Shown: in pieces, positions 21,446 to 32,934 of the stretch
How positions within the stretch are numbered: the stretch's first letter is position 1
Layout of the letters: every line of letters starts with the position of its first letter
NCBI GenBank assembly: GCA_020091685.1
Contig: CM034607.1
Location: 22,133,253-22,197,252 of the forward strand
From: Lutjanus erythropterus
Taxonomy: Eukaryota; Chordata; Actinopteri; Lutjaniformes; Lutjanidae
DNA: 64,000 nucleotides
Reading direction: 5' to 3'
The notes under the pieces: generated by a model
What the model was told of the DNA's origin: nothing
What the model saw: the letters and a program-made list of their open reading frames with translations, nothing else
Database searches by the model: none
Translations under genes and position numbers: made by a program

Positions 21446-22640
21446 AACAAAATGTATCCCTCCCCTTGTCCGGACCACAAATGTCACATCAGCATCACAC
21501 TTGTGTGACGACAGTATTCACGCCACTCTGAAGTGTTTGTGTATACCTGCTCCGTATTGTTTGAGCATTTCAGTCAAACCTCCTGTGTGATAGCAGGGTT
21601 CAACATAATTGTTTTTTTTCACTTGCTCAGTTTAAGTCCAATGCGATAACTTTAAACGTCTTGTTTTGTCAGTCTGTAGCCGGAAATATTCAGTTTTATA
21701 TGAGAAAGCCTGATTTCTAAATATCTAAGAGGCGAAAAAAAGCATTTTCGGCTATGTTTGCATGAAAAATTACTTTGATGATTAATCAATGATTACAATA
21801 GTTTCAAGTGTTTTTTAAACCACTTTTTACAACCAGATGTACAACTGAGTTGCTAGACTTACTTACCAGATATTGCATTTTACAACTCTTATTGTTTAAC
21901 CCTGAATATGCAGTTTTCTTTTGATATGTGAGAATATTCCAGATCTATTTTCCCTAAATACGATGCATAAGTACTGCAGTGCATGTATGTGCGTGTGCAT
22001 GTATGTGTGTGTGTGTGTGTGTGTGTGCGCACAGTGGGTGTGGATGAGTACGGCCGTCAGATGCAGCTTGGACATGAGATGCAAGGAGCTGGTACAAACA
22101 TTCTGCGCGGATAAAAATTGAAGCATTTCTATTGTGTGAGACATATGAGTGAAAAACACATCTGACTCTCTTACAGTTAAGAAGGGGGCTATTCTTGAAA
22201 AAAAAGGTCTGACTGCAATTTCCATAATTTTGTCAGGCCCTTAAGGATTACGATGTAGCTTGTACTGGTTATATTCTATACTAGAGCAATTTCCAAAACT
22301 TGTCCCCATTAGTGACTTACACACAAAAACATGGTCAAGGTTGAAAAATACCAAAGTTGCCCTTAAAATCTCTCCCCGACTTGCCTAACAGAGGAAAAGA
22401 GAGATTTAAAAAAGAGAGAAAGAACCAGTTCATGAGGGACAGAAAGATTCTCACAACTAGGTGAAAATCGGCCTCTAAAGAAAAGGGAGAGGACAACTTC
22501 TGTGTGTGAAGCACTAAAAAGCCCAAAAGCCATGTTGCAGAACAAACGCCATGCACCCCACTGTGCTTTTCCACCCACCCAACACACACAACCACACACA
22601 CACACAGGCCCGGAGTAAATTTAACTGTCAGCCGTAAAGT
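21446..22640. other. Unassigned stretch
   Basis: Apart from the TG tract at 21999-22028, nothing recognised. Confidence 0.4.
21999..22028 (+). repeat. (TG)n microsatellite
   Basis: About 14 TG units preceded by GTGCATGTATG text. Confidence 0.92.
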
Positions 22641-22644
22641 TTTC

Positions 22645-23240
22645 GACTATAGCAAGTGATCTTTTGCCCCCTTTTCTCTCCCCACTTTTCCTCCTCCTCC
22701 TCCTGTGTCTATGCAAATGAGTTCCTCGTTTATCCTTCTGTCCATCCTTATTTATTTCCACGTTATTGTTCTAACTATTTCCTTTTCCTTCTGTACTTAA
22801 GTCACAGCCTACTTTTACTACATTTCCTCATCCTTTGTCTCCCTCCCTCCATCCATTAATCTATCCATCCATCTCTCTTTCTCTCCTGTCTCCACAGGCC
22901 AAAGCTGACCACTGACACCCCTCTTTATCCCATGGTCCTTATCTCATCCCTCCCACCTCCCTGGAAATGAAAAACTACCCTTTCCTCTACCCTCTTTTTT
23001 CATCCATTTTCCTTGACCCCCCCCCCACCCCCTTCTAACCACACACACATACACACTTCTGACTGTGGGCCTCTGACACCCACCTTCTCGTCTCCCCACG
23101 CCACCACAAAAGTCTCAAAGACCCCCAGATGTGTGCCCCCTTCATTTCCATTTCAAAAAAGAACCACCTCCCTCCTTCCCTCCATCATCCATCTATCCAT
23201 GCATCCACTTCTTCACACAGCAGTAACACACTGATACACA
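22645..23240 (+). repeat. Pyrimidine-rich low-complexity region
   Basis: Strong C+T bias on the plus strand over about 600 bp, with CTCCTCCTCCTCCTG, CCCTCCCTCCATCCATTAA, TCCATCCATC and a C-run at 23010-23026. The Ser/Pro/Leu-rich frames here follow from this bias. Confidence 0.75.
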
Positions 23241-24002
23241 CACATACACACTCATCAGCACGTCGACTTCTGTTCTTTTTTTCGTGAGACAAAATAAAAA
23301 AAAATGCTGACCATGACAAATATCACTTATCAGATCCTTTAAAGGGACGGACTGTTGAACACCAATGGAAGACTTCCCCTTTTCGTGAAATCTTTTCAAA
23401 AACATGCTGACCATCAAAATTATTATTTATCTATAGGAAGGAACATGCTGATGATGACAAATTTCATGAATCTCTGTGGTCTTCATATGCTGGTTCAGGA
23501 CCCAAAGGTAAGTCTTGAGGAGGTTATCGCTCAAGGCTACCTAGATAGTGTTTTTAAAATTGCGTGGTTTTTAGGGCTGATCAAAATCAATACTGACTGA
23601 TATGTGACTAATTTCAGTCTGGTTGGTATGTTCAATCTGAGAAATTGAGCCCATTTTACTTTGACTCTCCTGCAAACAAATACCTAAAAGTTTCCTTAAA
23701 AGTAGAAAAAGTAAGTTGTCTTTTGCTGTTAGTAAATGGATTTAAAAAAAAAGAAAAAAGCTAATTGTTGAGTTTCATTCCCAGGACGTCACATAAAACA
23801 TCTCGAGCAGCAGATAAGAAGGTACAGGTGGATGTTGAGGCATCACCACACACTTCTGGTGGGTCGTGGAAGATGACTGAGAGGAATTATTTTTGTACAA
23901 GTCTATGTAGGATTTTCCCAAAAATAATGCATAGTTTGCCTGTTGTTTTGTTTTGTACATGCAAATAAATACTATTCAGTAAAAAATCCATGACTTACAG
24001 TC
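23241..24002. other. Unassigned stretch with short motif repeats
   Basis: The motif ATGCTGACCAT or ATGCTGATGAT with following CAAA/ATT text occurs three times in about 150 bp (23303, 23403, 23446). No gene recognised. Confidence 0.4.
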
Positions 24003-24420
24003 TTACAGCTGCATGATATTAGAGCTGTGTATTGGCAAGAATCTGGTGATACAATATATACTAAGATATACTGTAAACAAGGTGATATATTGCTATTTTT
24101 AAATATAATTTTAGGAAAACTGTCATAGAATAAAGAAGACACCACCATATGCATAACATTTAAGTTAAGAAAGTTAAGTTTTTTTATGTAGTCAGAACAG
24201 GGAAGTTGCCATTAGGCAGCCCTGGGTTTGAACACAACACCAAATTAACCACTTTTGCATGCATCTTTGCATGCATCCAAAATCCTGATACAGCGCTTTT
24301 GAGAATAGATAAAATGTCACAAAACATATTGTTGTGATACTCCACCCCTGCATGATATGGTAAAAAAAAAATCTTGTGGTTTTTGTGACAGATAGTGTGA
24401 TTGCTGGAATATCATCTGTA
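24003..24420. mobile_element. Older MITE split by the 24020 insertion
   Basis: Left part TTACAGCTGCATGATAT (24003-24019) continues after the insertion as CATGATATGGTAAAAA..CTTGTGGTTTTTGTGACAG..AGTGTGATTGCTGGAATATC. This is the 'gctgcatgatatgg' class of fish MITE. Confidence 0.6.
24020..24350. mobile_element. hAT-like MITE with perfect 8-bp target duplication
   Basis: The ends TAGAGCTGTGTATTGG and ..GATACTCCACCCCTG are imperfect inverted repeats of hAT type. The octamer CATGATAT stands on both sides (24012-24019 and 24351-24358). The body is 331 bp, non-coding, with GATACAATATATACTAAGAT and ATATTGTTGTGATAC text. Confidence 0.85.
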
Positions 24421-25453
24421 AATCCTGTTTTGCAAAACAGTGTACTGTGTATAGTCCAATGCCAGCAGCAGAGACAACCCTTTCATTGACATTACACTGC
24501 AGATAAAGTGCTACTGAAATTCACATGTAATAAAAAAAAAAAGAAATCTACCTCAGCCAACCAGCTATGGCTTACTGCCCAAAGTCAACTGTTTCACTGA
24601 ACATCAGAGTTTCCTACATTATATGCTGTATGACACACACGTTAAACTGAAGTTTTTGTATCAGGACAAGATGCTACACCTTTAAATATGCCGATTAAGC
24701 ACTCTTAACTGCTGTGAAAGAAGATGAATCCCTGCTTCTTTCAAAGTTTATGTGGTTTGAAGCGAAGCCCTGAGGGCATCAGCTCAAACTGTCTGCAGGG
24801 CTGTACCCTCTAAAGCCCAAAGCTGCTACAGCAGGATTATTTAACAGCAGCATCAGAAAACCGAGCCCAGCCCCATCCTGCGGAGAACAGGTGAGACTGT
24901 TAACTGTATCTAACCACTTTTCACTGATTCAGTCAGAGTTGGCCAGAAAAGTCAAGCTGGACCAGAGGCAAGTTGGAAGGGTGTCATATCTCCCTGTGCT
25001 TTCTTCCTGCTGTCTCTGTGCTGCAGAGCAGCCGCCCAGAGTTACATGAATAAAATAACACAACAGGCCAGACTGGCCATTCATGAATTACAGTTACCAG
25101 ATCCATGCTTAATCTTTATTTTAAGGTTTTTTTTCTACAGTCCAAACAGTGCACACAGCCAGAGGCACGCACAAAAAAATCTGCACGGGGTGGTGTGGCT
25201 ATTCGCTTTATACTGAAAAAAAAGAAAGAAACTTACTTGTTAGTCGTTTAAATCATAGTTTTAATTTGACGGGACGCCATAAAAAGTCTGCCCCTTATTA
25301 CACAGACACACGCACACATACACAAACACTCGCACTGACAGACACACGCACGCATGCATACACACAGTGAGGACAAAGACTACTTTGAAAAGTTACTCAG
25401 CCACCAGATGTTTTAGCCAGATCCCAGACTACAATACTAATGGGGCTGCATGT

Positions 25454-25488
<35 letters not shown>

Positions 25489-25590
25489 TGAGACAGAAAG
25501 AGAAAGAGTCCAACAGTTTTAAAAGCGGCAAAAATGAGTCCCGTTCCTCAGCAGGTATGTAGTTCTAACAAGACTAGAGAAAGGTACAAA
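24421..25590. other. Unassigned stretch with simple repeats
   Basis: Contains an interrupted (CA)n at 25300-25366 and a (TG)n at 25457-25486. A (A)n run lies near 24528-24543. No gene recognised. Confidence 0.45.
25457..25486 (+). repeat. (GT)n microsatellite
   Basis: About 15 GT units, followed by GAGTGAGACAGAAAGAG. Confidence 0.94.
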
Positions 25591-25599
25591 CTGCTTAAT

Positions 25600-25712
25600 A
25601 TTTCACCAAATAGTTTAATAGATTAATTTAATAATCGATTAATTGTTGTAGCTCTAAATCAATTAATCGTGAAAATAATCAGCATAATTGATACAGAAAA
25701 TGATCATCAGTT
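25600..25712 (+). mobile_element. ATTAATCG-type repeat, end fragment
   Basis: TTAATAATCGATTAATTGTT..GTAGCTCTAAATCAATTAATCG..GAAAATAATCAGCA..ATGATCATCAGTTGCAGTCC: two family termini placed together. Confidence 0.6.
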
Positions 25713-26580
25713 GCAGTCCTACGCACATATATACAGAAAACACAGATCCACATATAAAAATGGCAATTTTCTGAAATATCATTAAAGCATTTCATAGTTG
25801 ACAGGGTTAATATTTTTTGCACATATACACAAACACGCCCATGCATGAAATAAAGAGGTTGTAGCTGGCGATAATGCTGTATGACTGCAAGACGCACGCA
25901 GGGGAAAAGACACGTTTGCCACAGAGGAGACTGCCACATCAAATCTTGGGAGGAAATATTATTGTGACTGGGAAAGATCACAATAGCAAACAAACGTCAG
26001 TGCATATTTACACTTGAAATGAAAGTTAATTGCAATCTCCGAGCAAGGAAATCAAGTATTTTGACAATGGTTACAGTATGATCAAGCACACGTGACACGA
26101 ACAGCTTCTCTCATCTTGCAGTACAGTGAAAATGAGAAAGAGACAGAGATTTAGAGATAAAGAAACAGAGGCGCTTACAGAGAAAAAGGAAAAAGTGAAA
26201 CAGAGACAGAGAAGAGCAGCTAAGAAATCTGTGTGTGTGTGTGTGTGTGTGCAGGTTCTTGGTTTGACTGTTGACAGGGCAGACAGTTAACCTTCAGTAC
26301 AGAAATAAACAATCAGTGAGTCAGTTCAATCATAACCAAGCAAAGAATGAGACAGATTTGACCTCAACGCAAGGAGATAAGTGCTGATAGACTGTTAGAA
26401 TAACTGATAGCCATCTATCAACGACACTGAACTGTCTGCAGATAAATGCTCTCCAATACTGCAGGCTGACTAAAGTCGTGCATTCCTGATTTTATAAGAT
26501 ATAGAGCAAGAGCAGACATTATTTTAATGAAATATATTGAACTACAGAGACTTAAAATAACTCAGCTTTGGCTCCATAGT
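25713..26580. other. Unassigned stretch
   Basis: (GT)n at 26231-26251 (about 10 units) and a GAGA-rich patch at 26130-26220. No gene recognised. Confidence 0.4.
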
Positions 26581-27337
26581 ACATTGTAAGAAATCTAGGA
26601 ATTTAGGAGAATCGACTTTCTCATTAACTTAACATAAACATAGCCTACAAGTTTTATTAATTCAAGTTAGTTAAACTTTAAATTTCTGGTGTTTATTTTC
26701 AGAACACATCAGAACTTGTAAACATAAGTTCTTTGAAACCGAACTGATTGATTCATTCAGTAAACTTTCGAAAGCAACATGATATCGGTTAAAACTCTGA
26801 GAACATTCCTCTTTATAGTTTGAAGAACATATATGATGAAAACATGACGTGTGTCTCTGATTCACTTTAAAACACTACGATCCATGATGGAGGTCAGTAT
26901 TGAATTCATTCCCTACCTCCTTATACTTAAAATTCAATAAATTCTCTGGGAGCAGTTTCACATATTGTCTTTGTGCCAATGCTGGAACAAAGTAGCTCCA
27001 ACAGGAGCAGCTGCAGCTTTAAGGTTTTTGTAATTTATTTTTATGTGAAACGAAGAACTGACTCTTTGTATAAAAAAAAAAAAAAAGCAAAAGGAAATCA
27101 AAGTTGCTTGTAACGTCCATCAGTGTGACTGAAGACTAAATATCTTAAGCTTATTCAATATGTTTTCTCGTGTACAATTGAATTAGTATCAAATTTATTT
27201 GAGCAGAAAAGTTAATTTGTTTTAATCATTACAAAATCAGTTCAACTTCTCTATTCAAATTCAATCAACTTAAAATTTGAGGGCAGCTCTAACACCAACT
27301 TTTCTAAATTAAAATAAATAATTTACTTTTACAGTGT
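26581..27337. mobile_element. CACTGTAAAAAA-type palindromic MITE (copy 2)
   Basis: Left end ACATTGTAAGAAATCTAGG and right end ..AATTTACTTTTACAGTGT are inverted repeats. If the ends are read as CATTGTA..TACAGTG, a TA dinucleotide flanks each side, as in Tc1/mariner-type insertions. The arms carry ATTCAAGTTAGTTAAAC..TGTTTATTTTCAGAACA and complementary material. Confidence 0.7.
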
Positions 27338-28779
27338 AGATTAAGGAAAGGTAGTGTTATATTAAATACACTTCTTTTTCTAACTTATTGATAAAATTCA
27401 GATCTTAAACTCAATACAGTGTAAAATACTTGATCTTAGAGTTAGAAAGCAACAGGTGGATGTTTTGATTCACTGTGGGTAATTTTGCGACGTGCATGAA
27501 GTCAAATGAATTTCTTTTCATTCAGAATCAATCGACTGTGTCTTCACTTTGGAGTGAGACAACTTTTACCCAAGTAGCTTCCTTGATAGAAAAAAAAAAT
27601 GCCACTTCTACTTGAGAAAAGTCTCGCTGAATTAAGCATACAGTACTTGAGGAAAATGGTTCAGTACTCTCTCCATCTGCGTCTTGCACAGCCTTTTCAG
27701 CTTCAACACAAAGAAGCTTACAGCATAAATCACATTCAAATTCATGCCACTTATGCCACTGTCACATTTTCCGTAGATAATTTTCGCTGTCTGTCTGCTG
27801 GGTGCTGCGTGAAAAAACTGGAAGAAATTACAGATGGAGCTGTGCTCACGGGAACACTCCAGCACAGTATACAAATGTACATTCTTACAGCTTTTGAATG
27901 CATGTCGCAATCACTCTGTATAATCTCCTCATTATACTATACTGTCTGATAAACCAGAGAAATACTGTAACTATATGAATCTGTGTGCCTGCACTAGGCT
28001 TTTGAATACAGCACAAATTAAAATTGCATTTTAAAAATCACCATCCAAACTCTTTATTTACGCTCTGACTTCAGAATTATTTAGTGATATTGTACATTTA
28101 TTCCTTTCTGCAGCTAGTTTATTTCTTCCAGACACTTAGAAATGCATGCCATGTGCGTTTCAACGTACTTTTTTTTTTCTTTTTTATTTCTTGATACACG
28201 CATCGAGGGTGATAAAACATATTTAACTACATCCTAAATACAGAGACAGATATATGGCAAGGTTTGTAGGAAGCTTATATCCTGACACAGACTTCCATAT
28301 CTCCCTGCAGTAATTGAGAACAGGCAAACTTTTATATAACACAGTATGTACTCTGATAAACACTAAACACTGGCACAAAGAAATAAAACAAAAAATAATC
28401 TGACAAAACCAAACTCAAACTGCATGTTTACAGGGATGGATTATCTCGGTCTTGATTCTTTTCAAGTCATTTCAAGTTTTGTTGTTTTTTTTTTTTACAC
28501 TGAAAACAAATAAATGACAGAACGTGTTTTTCTTTTTTGAAGCTCTGATATCCTCCTCTGTGTTAACTATATACTGACACCACCAGAAATAGTGGTAAAA
28601 GAAAAAGAGAGCAGAAATCTACGCAAATAACACAAACAAAAAGTTCTGGCCACCGTGTATTTATGACATACGAGTATAAATTACATGAAATAATCACACA
28701 TGTCAAAAAATAAAATAAAATGATAAATGATGTACCTATGGGAACCTGATTTAACAGCTTCAAGTATATTTGGTCCACT
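27338..28779. other. Unassigned AT-rich stretch
   Basis: Poly-T near 28168-28187 and 28483-28497. The 116-codon plus frame at 27599-27949 has no recognisable domain and no flanking splice signals; I treat it as chance. Confidence 0.4.
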
Positions 28780-29200
28780 TCACTAACCACAACCTCTTAA
28801 AATACTGTTTCTATGAGAAATAGCAGGATTTAAATTCATTATGCAAGGATTAAATATTTATAAAGGGCAATTCCTCAATAACTCACCTCAATACCACAAT
28901 TGATTCCCCTCCTTAATGATTTTTCCTGCAGGTTTATACTCAGTATTTATCATTGTCAATTACAAGTTAGGCTATTATAATTGGACTTTGCCTTTTAATA
29001 TGTATATGGTGCTCCATTTTTAAATGTGAAGCCATTAAGAGGAAGCTTTTATTGCCTATTATCACAACAAGACCTACAATGCCAGTGGAAAACATAAATC
29101 AAACCTCCTTTTAACTTTTAATGCAGCATAAGAGTGTAAATACGCTGACGGACTATATTTACAGCGTCTCAATAAAAAACACTATTTACTATCATTTTAT
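28780..29200. promoter_or_regulatory. Candidate conserved non-coding element block
   Basis: About 400 bp without simple sequence or known repeat, dense in homeodomain and related cores: ATTCATTATGCAAGG, AACTCACCTCAATACCACAA, CTCCTTAATGATTTTTCCTG, TTATCATTGTCAATTACAAG, GGCTATTATAATTGG, TTTTAATGCAGCATAAGAG. It resembles sequences seen next to vertebrate developmental transcription-factor genes. Inference from texture only. Confidence 0.35.
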
Positions 29201-29860
29201 AACGCAAAGAGTAACACAAACACAAATACCCGAGGGCTTTCCAAACGTTTCTTATTAAGATCTCTGTGACACTGACATTTAAAACACATGTAGGTTTGGT
29301 TTATTCACACAAATCTGATCAGACATCCAAAGACCAAACACACTCTGTCTACTTTGTTTCAAGATAGTTGCTGACAACTGTTTATAGGAACGCTACATTT
29401 TTCTCCTAATGACACACAGTCATCAACATTTGCGTTCTTTTTTTGTTCCTTTTTTCCTTTGCTTAACCCTTCAAACCGAGGACAACACCTGCACTATAGC
29501 TGGGAGGAAGGGGAAAGCTGAAGACGAGCAGCAGCTCAAAGGCACACAAAGTTTGAGGAAATGGGTAACTTGTGTCTATATGATTTAGAGTTGTCCCCGA
29601 ACTTTACATTTTGTTACAGGACTACTATAAAAAATGCTCTATACCTCTTTTGATACCACGCAAAAAAGAAAAAAAGTCCTAGGCACCCAAAATAGTACCT
29701 TTTTTCTTTTTTTAAATTAACAACCTGCACACAGCGCTGGTATAGAAAAAAAAATCACTGAATACTGTCTAGGTTTGTAATGCTGCAAGCCAAATTTCAT
29801 GCAAGAAGTTGACAAAAGTACGTACGTCCAAACGCAATAAATACTAGATGCTGGACAGAG
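29201..29860. other. Unassigned stretch
   Basis: Nothing recognised. Confidence 0.4.
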
Positions 29861-29864
29861 GTAC

Positions 29865-29990
29865 GTGTTAAAAAAAGGAACAACAGAGTCTGCACACTAG
29901 ATAATGCTCCCATGAACATTTATTCCTATACCACCATGTGACTTTTCAGGTGCGAGCCCTTCTTCAGACACTTCTGCGAGCCAAATTTCA
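29865..29990 (-). mobile_element. Dispersed-repeat tail fragment
   Basis: On the minus strand: TCTGAAGAAGGGCTCGCACC..TGAAAAGTCACATGGTGG..AATAAATGTTCATGGGAGC..TGTGCAGACTCTGTTG. 'Gaagaagggctcgcacctgaaa' is the kind of tail found on many fish retroelement-derived fragments. The family is uncertain. Confidence 0.4.
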
Positions 29991-30640
29991 GGAAGGACAA
30001 AAAAGAGTGAACAAAAAAAGGTCTTGCATTCAAATAATTATTTTCTGACTTTGGTACTTAGATACTAAAGCAATACAGAACATAAGGCAGATTGTTTTTA
30101 TTTGTTCATGTTATAGGCAGCACTGTGTCTGTATTTTCTCCTTTTTCTTAATTCAAGTTTAATATACACATATATTTTGCTCCACTTGTGTTTTATATTT
30201 AAAGTTACTTTTGTAAGTATTAAAAATGAGAAGTGAAAGTTTAATGTTTCAGTGCCCTGATATAATTTCTGACAATAAAGCTTATTGTTAAACTGTAAAA
30301 TATCTTTGTCACCATGTTTGAGGGATCATCGCAAAAACTGTGTGCCTATGTTAGTTAGTCCATATATTATAGTCTGTATTAAAGAATATCTGCCGATGTA
30401 TTGATATCAGAATATTTTTACTCCCTGACATCTGTATACACATTGTCCCCATAAATCCTGTATCTGTCACGCCCTATTTGATGCTATCAAATGTCTAATT
30501 AACAGAGTCTGTATCGTTTTAAACACATTACATTGAAAAAGTATCAGTGTCGATCCTTTTGACAACCTTAGTTCAATTAAAGTTTGAAGACAAATTTTCC
30601 TAGCATGGGAAATGCACCGAAAAACTGAGAACAGACTCCT
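29991..30640. other. Unassigned stretch
   Basis: Contains 'GATGTATTGATATCAG' text near 30395 that may be a worn MITE piece. No gene. Confidence 0.35.
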
Positions 30641-30647
30641 TCTGTTG

Positions 30648-31010
30648 AGGCTGCACAATATGGTTTTAAAAAAAAAAAGAATATCGAGAAGATTTTGATA
30701 CATATTGGGATTGTAATATGATTTATGATGAGTGTGAATTATCATTTTGGCATCACAATTTTCATTTTTACTGAAAAAAACTATTTAAGTCTTGATGATG
30801 TGACATTTGTTGGGATCCGTACATAACGAACATGTTTTCTTGCATCTGGAGAGCAAGATTTGGTCATGCATCTCTGTAGCACTACATTATTTCTTTATAA
30901 AGCTGTTTTATCACACATCTTTCCTTTATCAAAAATGTGCAGCATCTGCAATTTGGGTATTGCACTTGTCCATATTGCGATTTCTGTATTTCGATTAATT
31001 GTGCAGCTCT
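30648..31010. mobile_element. 'Gctgcacaat' MITE
   Basis: Left AGGCTGCACAATATGG..AGAATATCGAGAAG; right ..CATATTGCGATTTCTG..TTTCGATTAATTGTGCAGCTCT. The ends are inverted (AGGCTGCACAAT / AGAGCTGCACAAT) and the body holds no gene. No clear target duplication. Confidence 0.7.
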
Positions 31011-31990
31011 ATTTCAAATACGCAGCACCAAAAAAGTATTGCAATATCAATACTTTGGACAACCTTAGTATGACTGTCATGCATGTTTGTCATGTCCAAC
31101 GTGGAACATACTGGAGCAGTGAGGACAAAATCTAACCATACAACAAAACTTATATTAGAAACAGCAGCTGATTTTCTCACGATTCAGCAAATGAGCACTG
31201 AGCATTTTTCAATTAGATCTTGATTTATTTGAAAGTTAATTGAACACAGCCTGGGAACAAATCATCCACTTGTGTTTTACACAAGGTCAGAACTCGTATG
31301 AACAGTGATTGATAACTGAACGTCTGGGTGCACAGGAAGCATGAGCGTGCCAAGTGCAATGCTGAGTCAAAGCAGTCAGAACTCGCAACTCATAATAACA
31401 CGTCACATAACAAGCCAGCAGGTTTCTCAGACAAGTGAGCTTTCGTTAACTACCTCAGGAGCCAAAGGATTAAAAATTGCTTCCAAATCTTTCTGGATGC
31501 ATAAAATACAGCACATATCCATTTAGAACCAACATCATCTGCTGTATATTTTAGAGATTCAACCAAACCTCACAAGCAGTAAGTTACAAGGAGCAAGCAG
31601 GTGTTGGAGGGTTTTGAGCGTAACCTTTTGGTGACAGCGGAGTCTATGTAACCACAAGCCCATACTGCTGCCTGTGTCATCACCTTGCACTGGTATATGC
31701 CTAAATCCGCTCAACCACCACTTTATCAGTCTCCACTGTATCGTGACAGAAGGATTATTTACTCCCACAGATCAAAGGAAGAAAAATTGTCCCATATTTA
31801 GGATTTGTCTGTCCCGAAAAAAAAAAAAAAACTAAAGAAAAGGGGGAAAAAAAGAATCATTTCACCCCAAACCAAGACCATGTGCTCGTTATCTGAAGCA
31901 GGCCGTCTAAAAGACAGACTTAAAAGTCTAAAATAAGACCAAAGACATTAGAGACAAACTCAAGCCTAAACAAGGCTGCACGAACCACAG
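31011..31990. other. Unassigned stretch
   Basis: Poly-A at 31818-31831. No gene recognised. Confidence 0.4.
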
Positions 31991-31994
31991 ACAG

Positions 31995-32075
31995 AGTGGG
32001 GATGACATTTTGGGCATTTAGCAGACACTCTTTTCCAGAGCGACTTCCAGTAAATGCAACAGGAGAATAAAGCTC
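31995..32075 (+). mobile_element. 'CATTTAGCAGACGCTTTT' teleost repeat piece
   Basis: GGCATTTAGCAGACACTCTT..TTCCAGAGCGACTTCCAGTA matches a very frequent teleost repeat (CATTTAGCAGACGCTTTTAT then CCAAAGCGACTTACAGTA). A worse copy is at 43445-43490. Confidence 0.75.
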
Positions 32076-32934
32076 AAATCCCTGTATCACAGACGTTACA
32101 AGCAGCTAATATAAAGCAATGAAAGAGCCAAAACAATGTGCCCAGACAGTTAAATAAGTTAAAAACAATTGTGTCCTTGGGATATGAGCAAAACAAGAGA
32201 CTGGGTAATAAAGAAGTGCGAGCTGCAGAGCTTTGAGCCAAGAGAGCCAGAAGCCTTGCAAAAAGGTTTTTTCTTTAAATAAACTATCCGTGACAAATGG
32301 AGGTTTTCCTTTATCTGAACTGCAGGCAGGGTTGAGATGAAGAACGGCTGATTGCTCCACTAGATACTATCTTTTCCTGCTTATTGGAAACAATGAGAGT
32401 TAAGACAGTTCACGATCATAAATAAATGGGATCAGAAATTACAAATAAATGAGATTTGTGGATCCACATGAAGGAAAACACTTAAAAACGTGGAGAAAAC
32501 AACATCCTATCCCTGTGGTATCTGCTTTGTTGCTAAGATTAGCTGAATACAGATTAGATTTTATTAACTCAGGAGCTTAATGATGAGGTATGGAGATGTT
32601 AGGTAAATGTCAGCTGTGAACACTTGGGCTTTATTATTTTAAGAGGCCAGAAGTAAAACTCCAAACTTAAATAAAACAGTAAAATCAAAGTTTTTAAACA
32701 ACTGCTCCTGTTGCCACTTCAGTCACTCCAGTTGTGACTCACAGTTAAATCCTAAACTGTCTCAACAATGCAAAATATTTAGCTCAACTGATTTTAGAGG
32801 GCTGTTCTCTCTTAAAGTCAGAGGGACAACTGTTTTTTGTTTTTTTTTTTTCGCTTCCACACACTCCTCTGTGGTGGGCAACATGTCCGTGAATGGGATT
32901 ATCTCATGTTACTAGCATGTTTATATGCCACCCA
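32076..32934. other. Unassigned stretch
   Basis: Nothing recognised. Confidence 0.4.

Noticed and set aside
27599..27949. 116-codon plus frame with a 92-codon minus frame opposite
   Set aside because: AT-rich, no domain and no splice or promoter evidence; length within chance for this much sequence.
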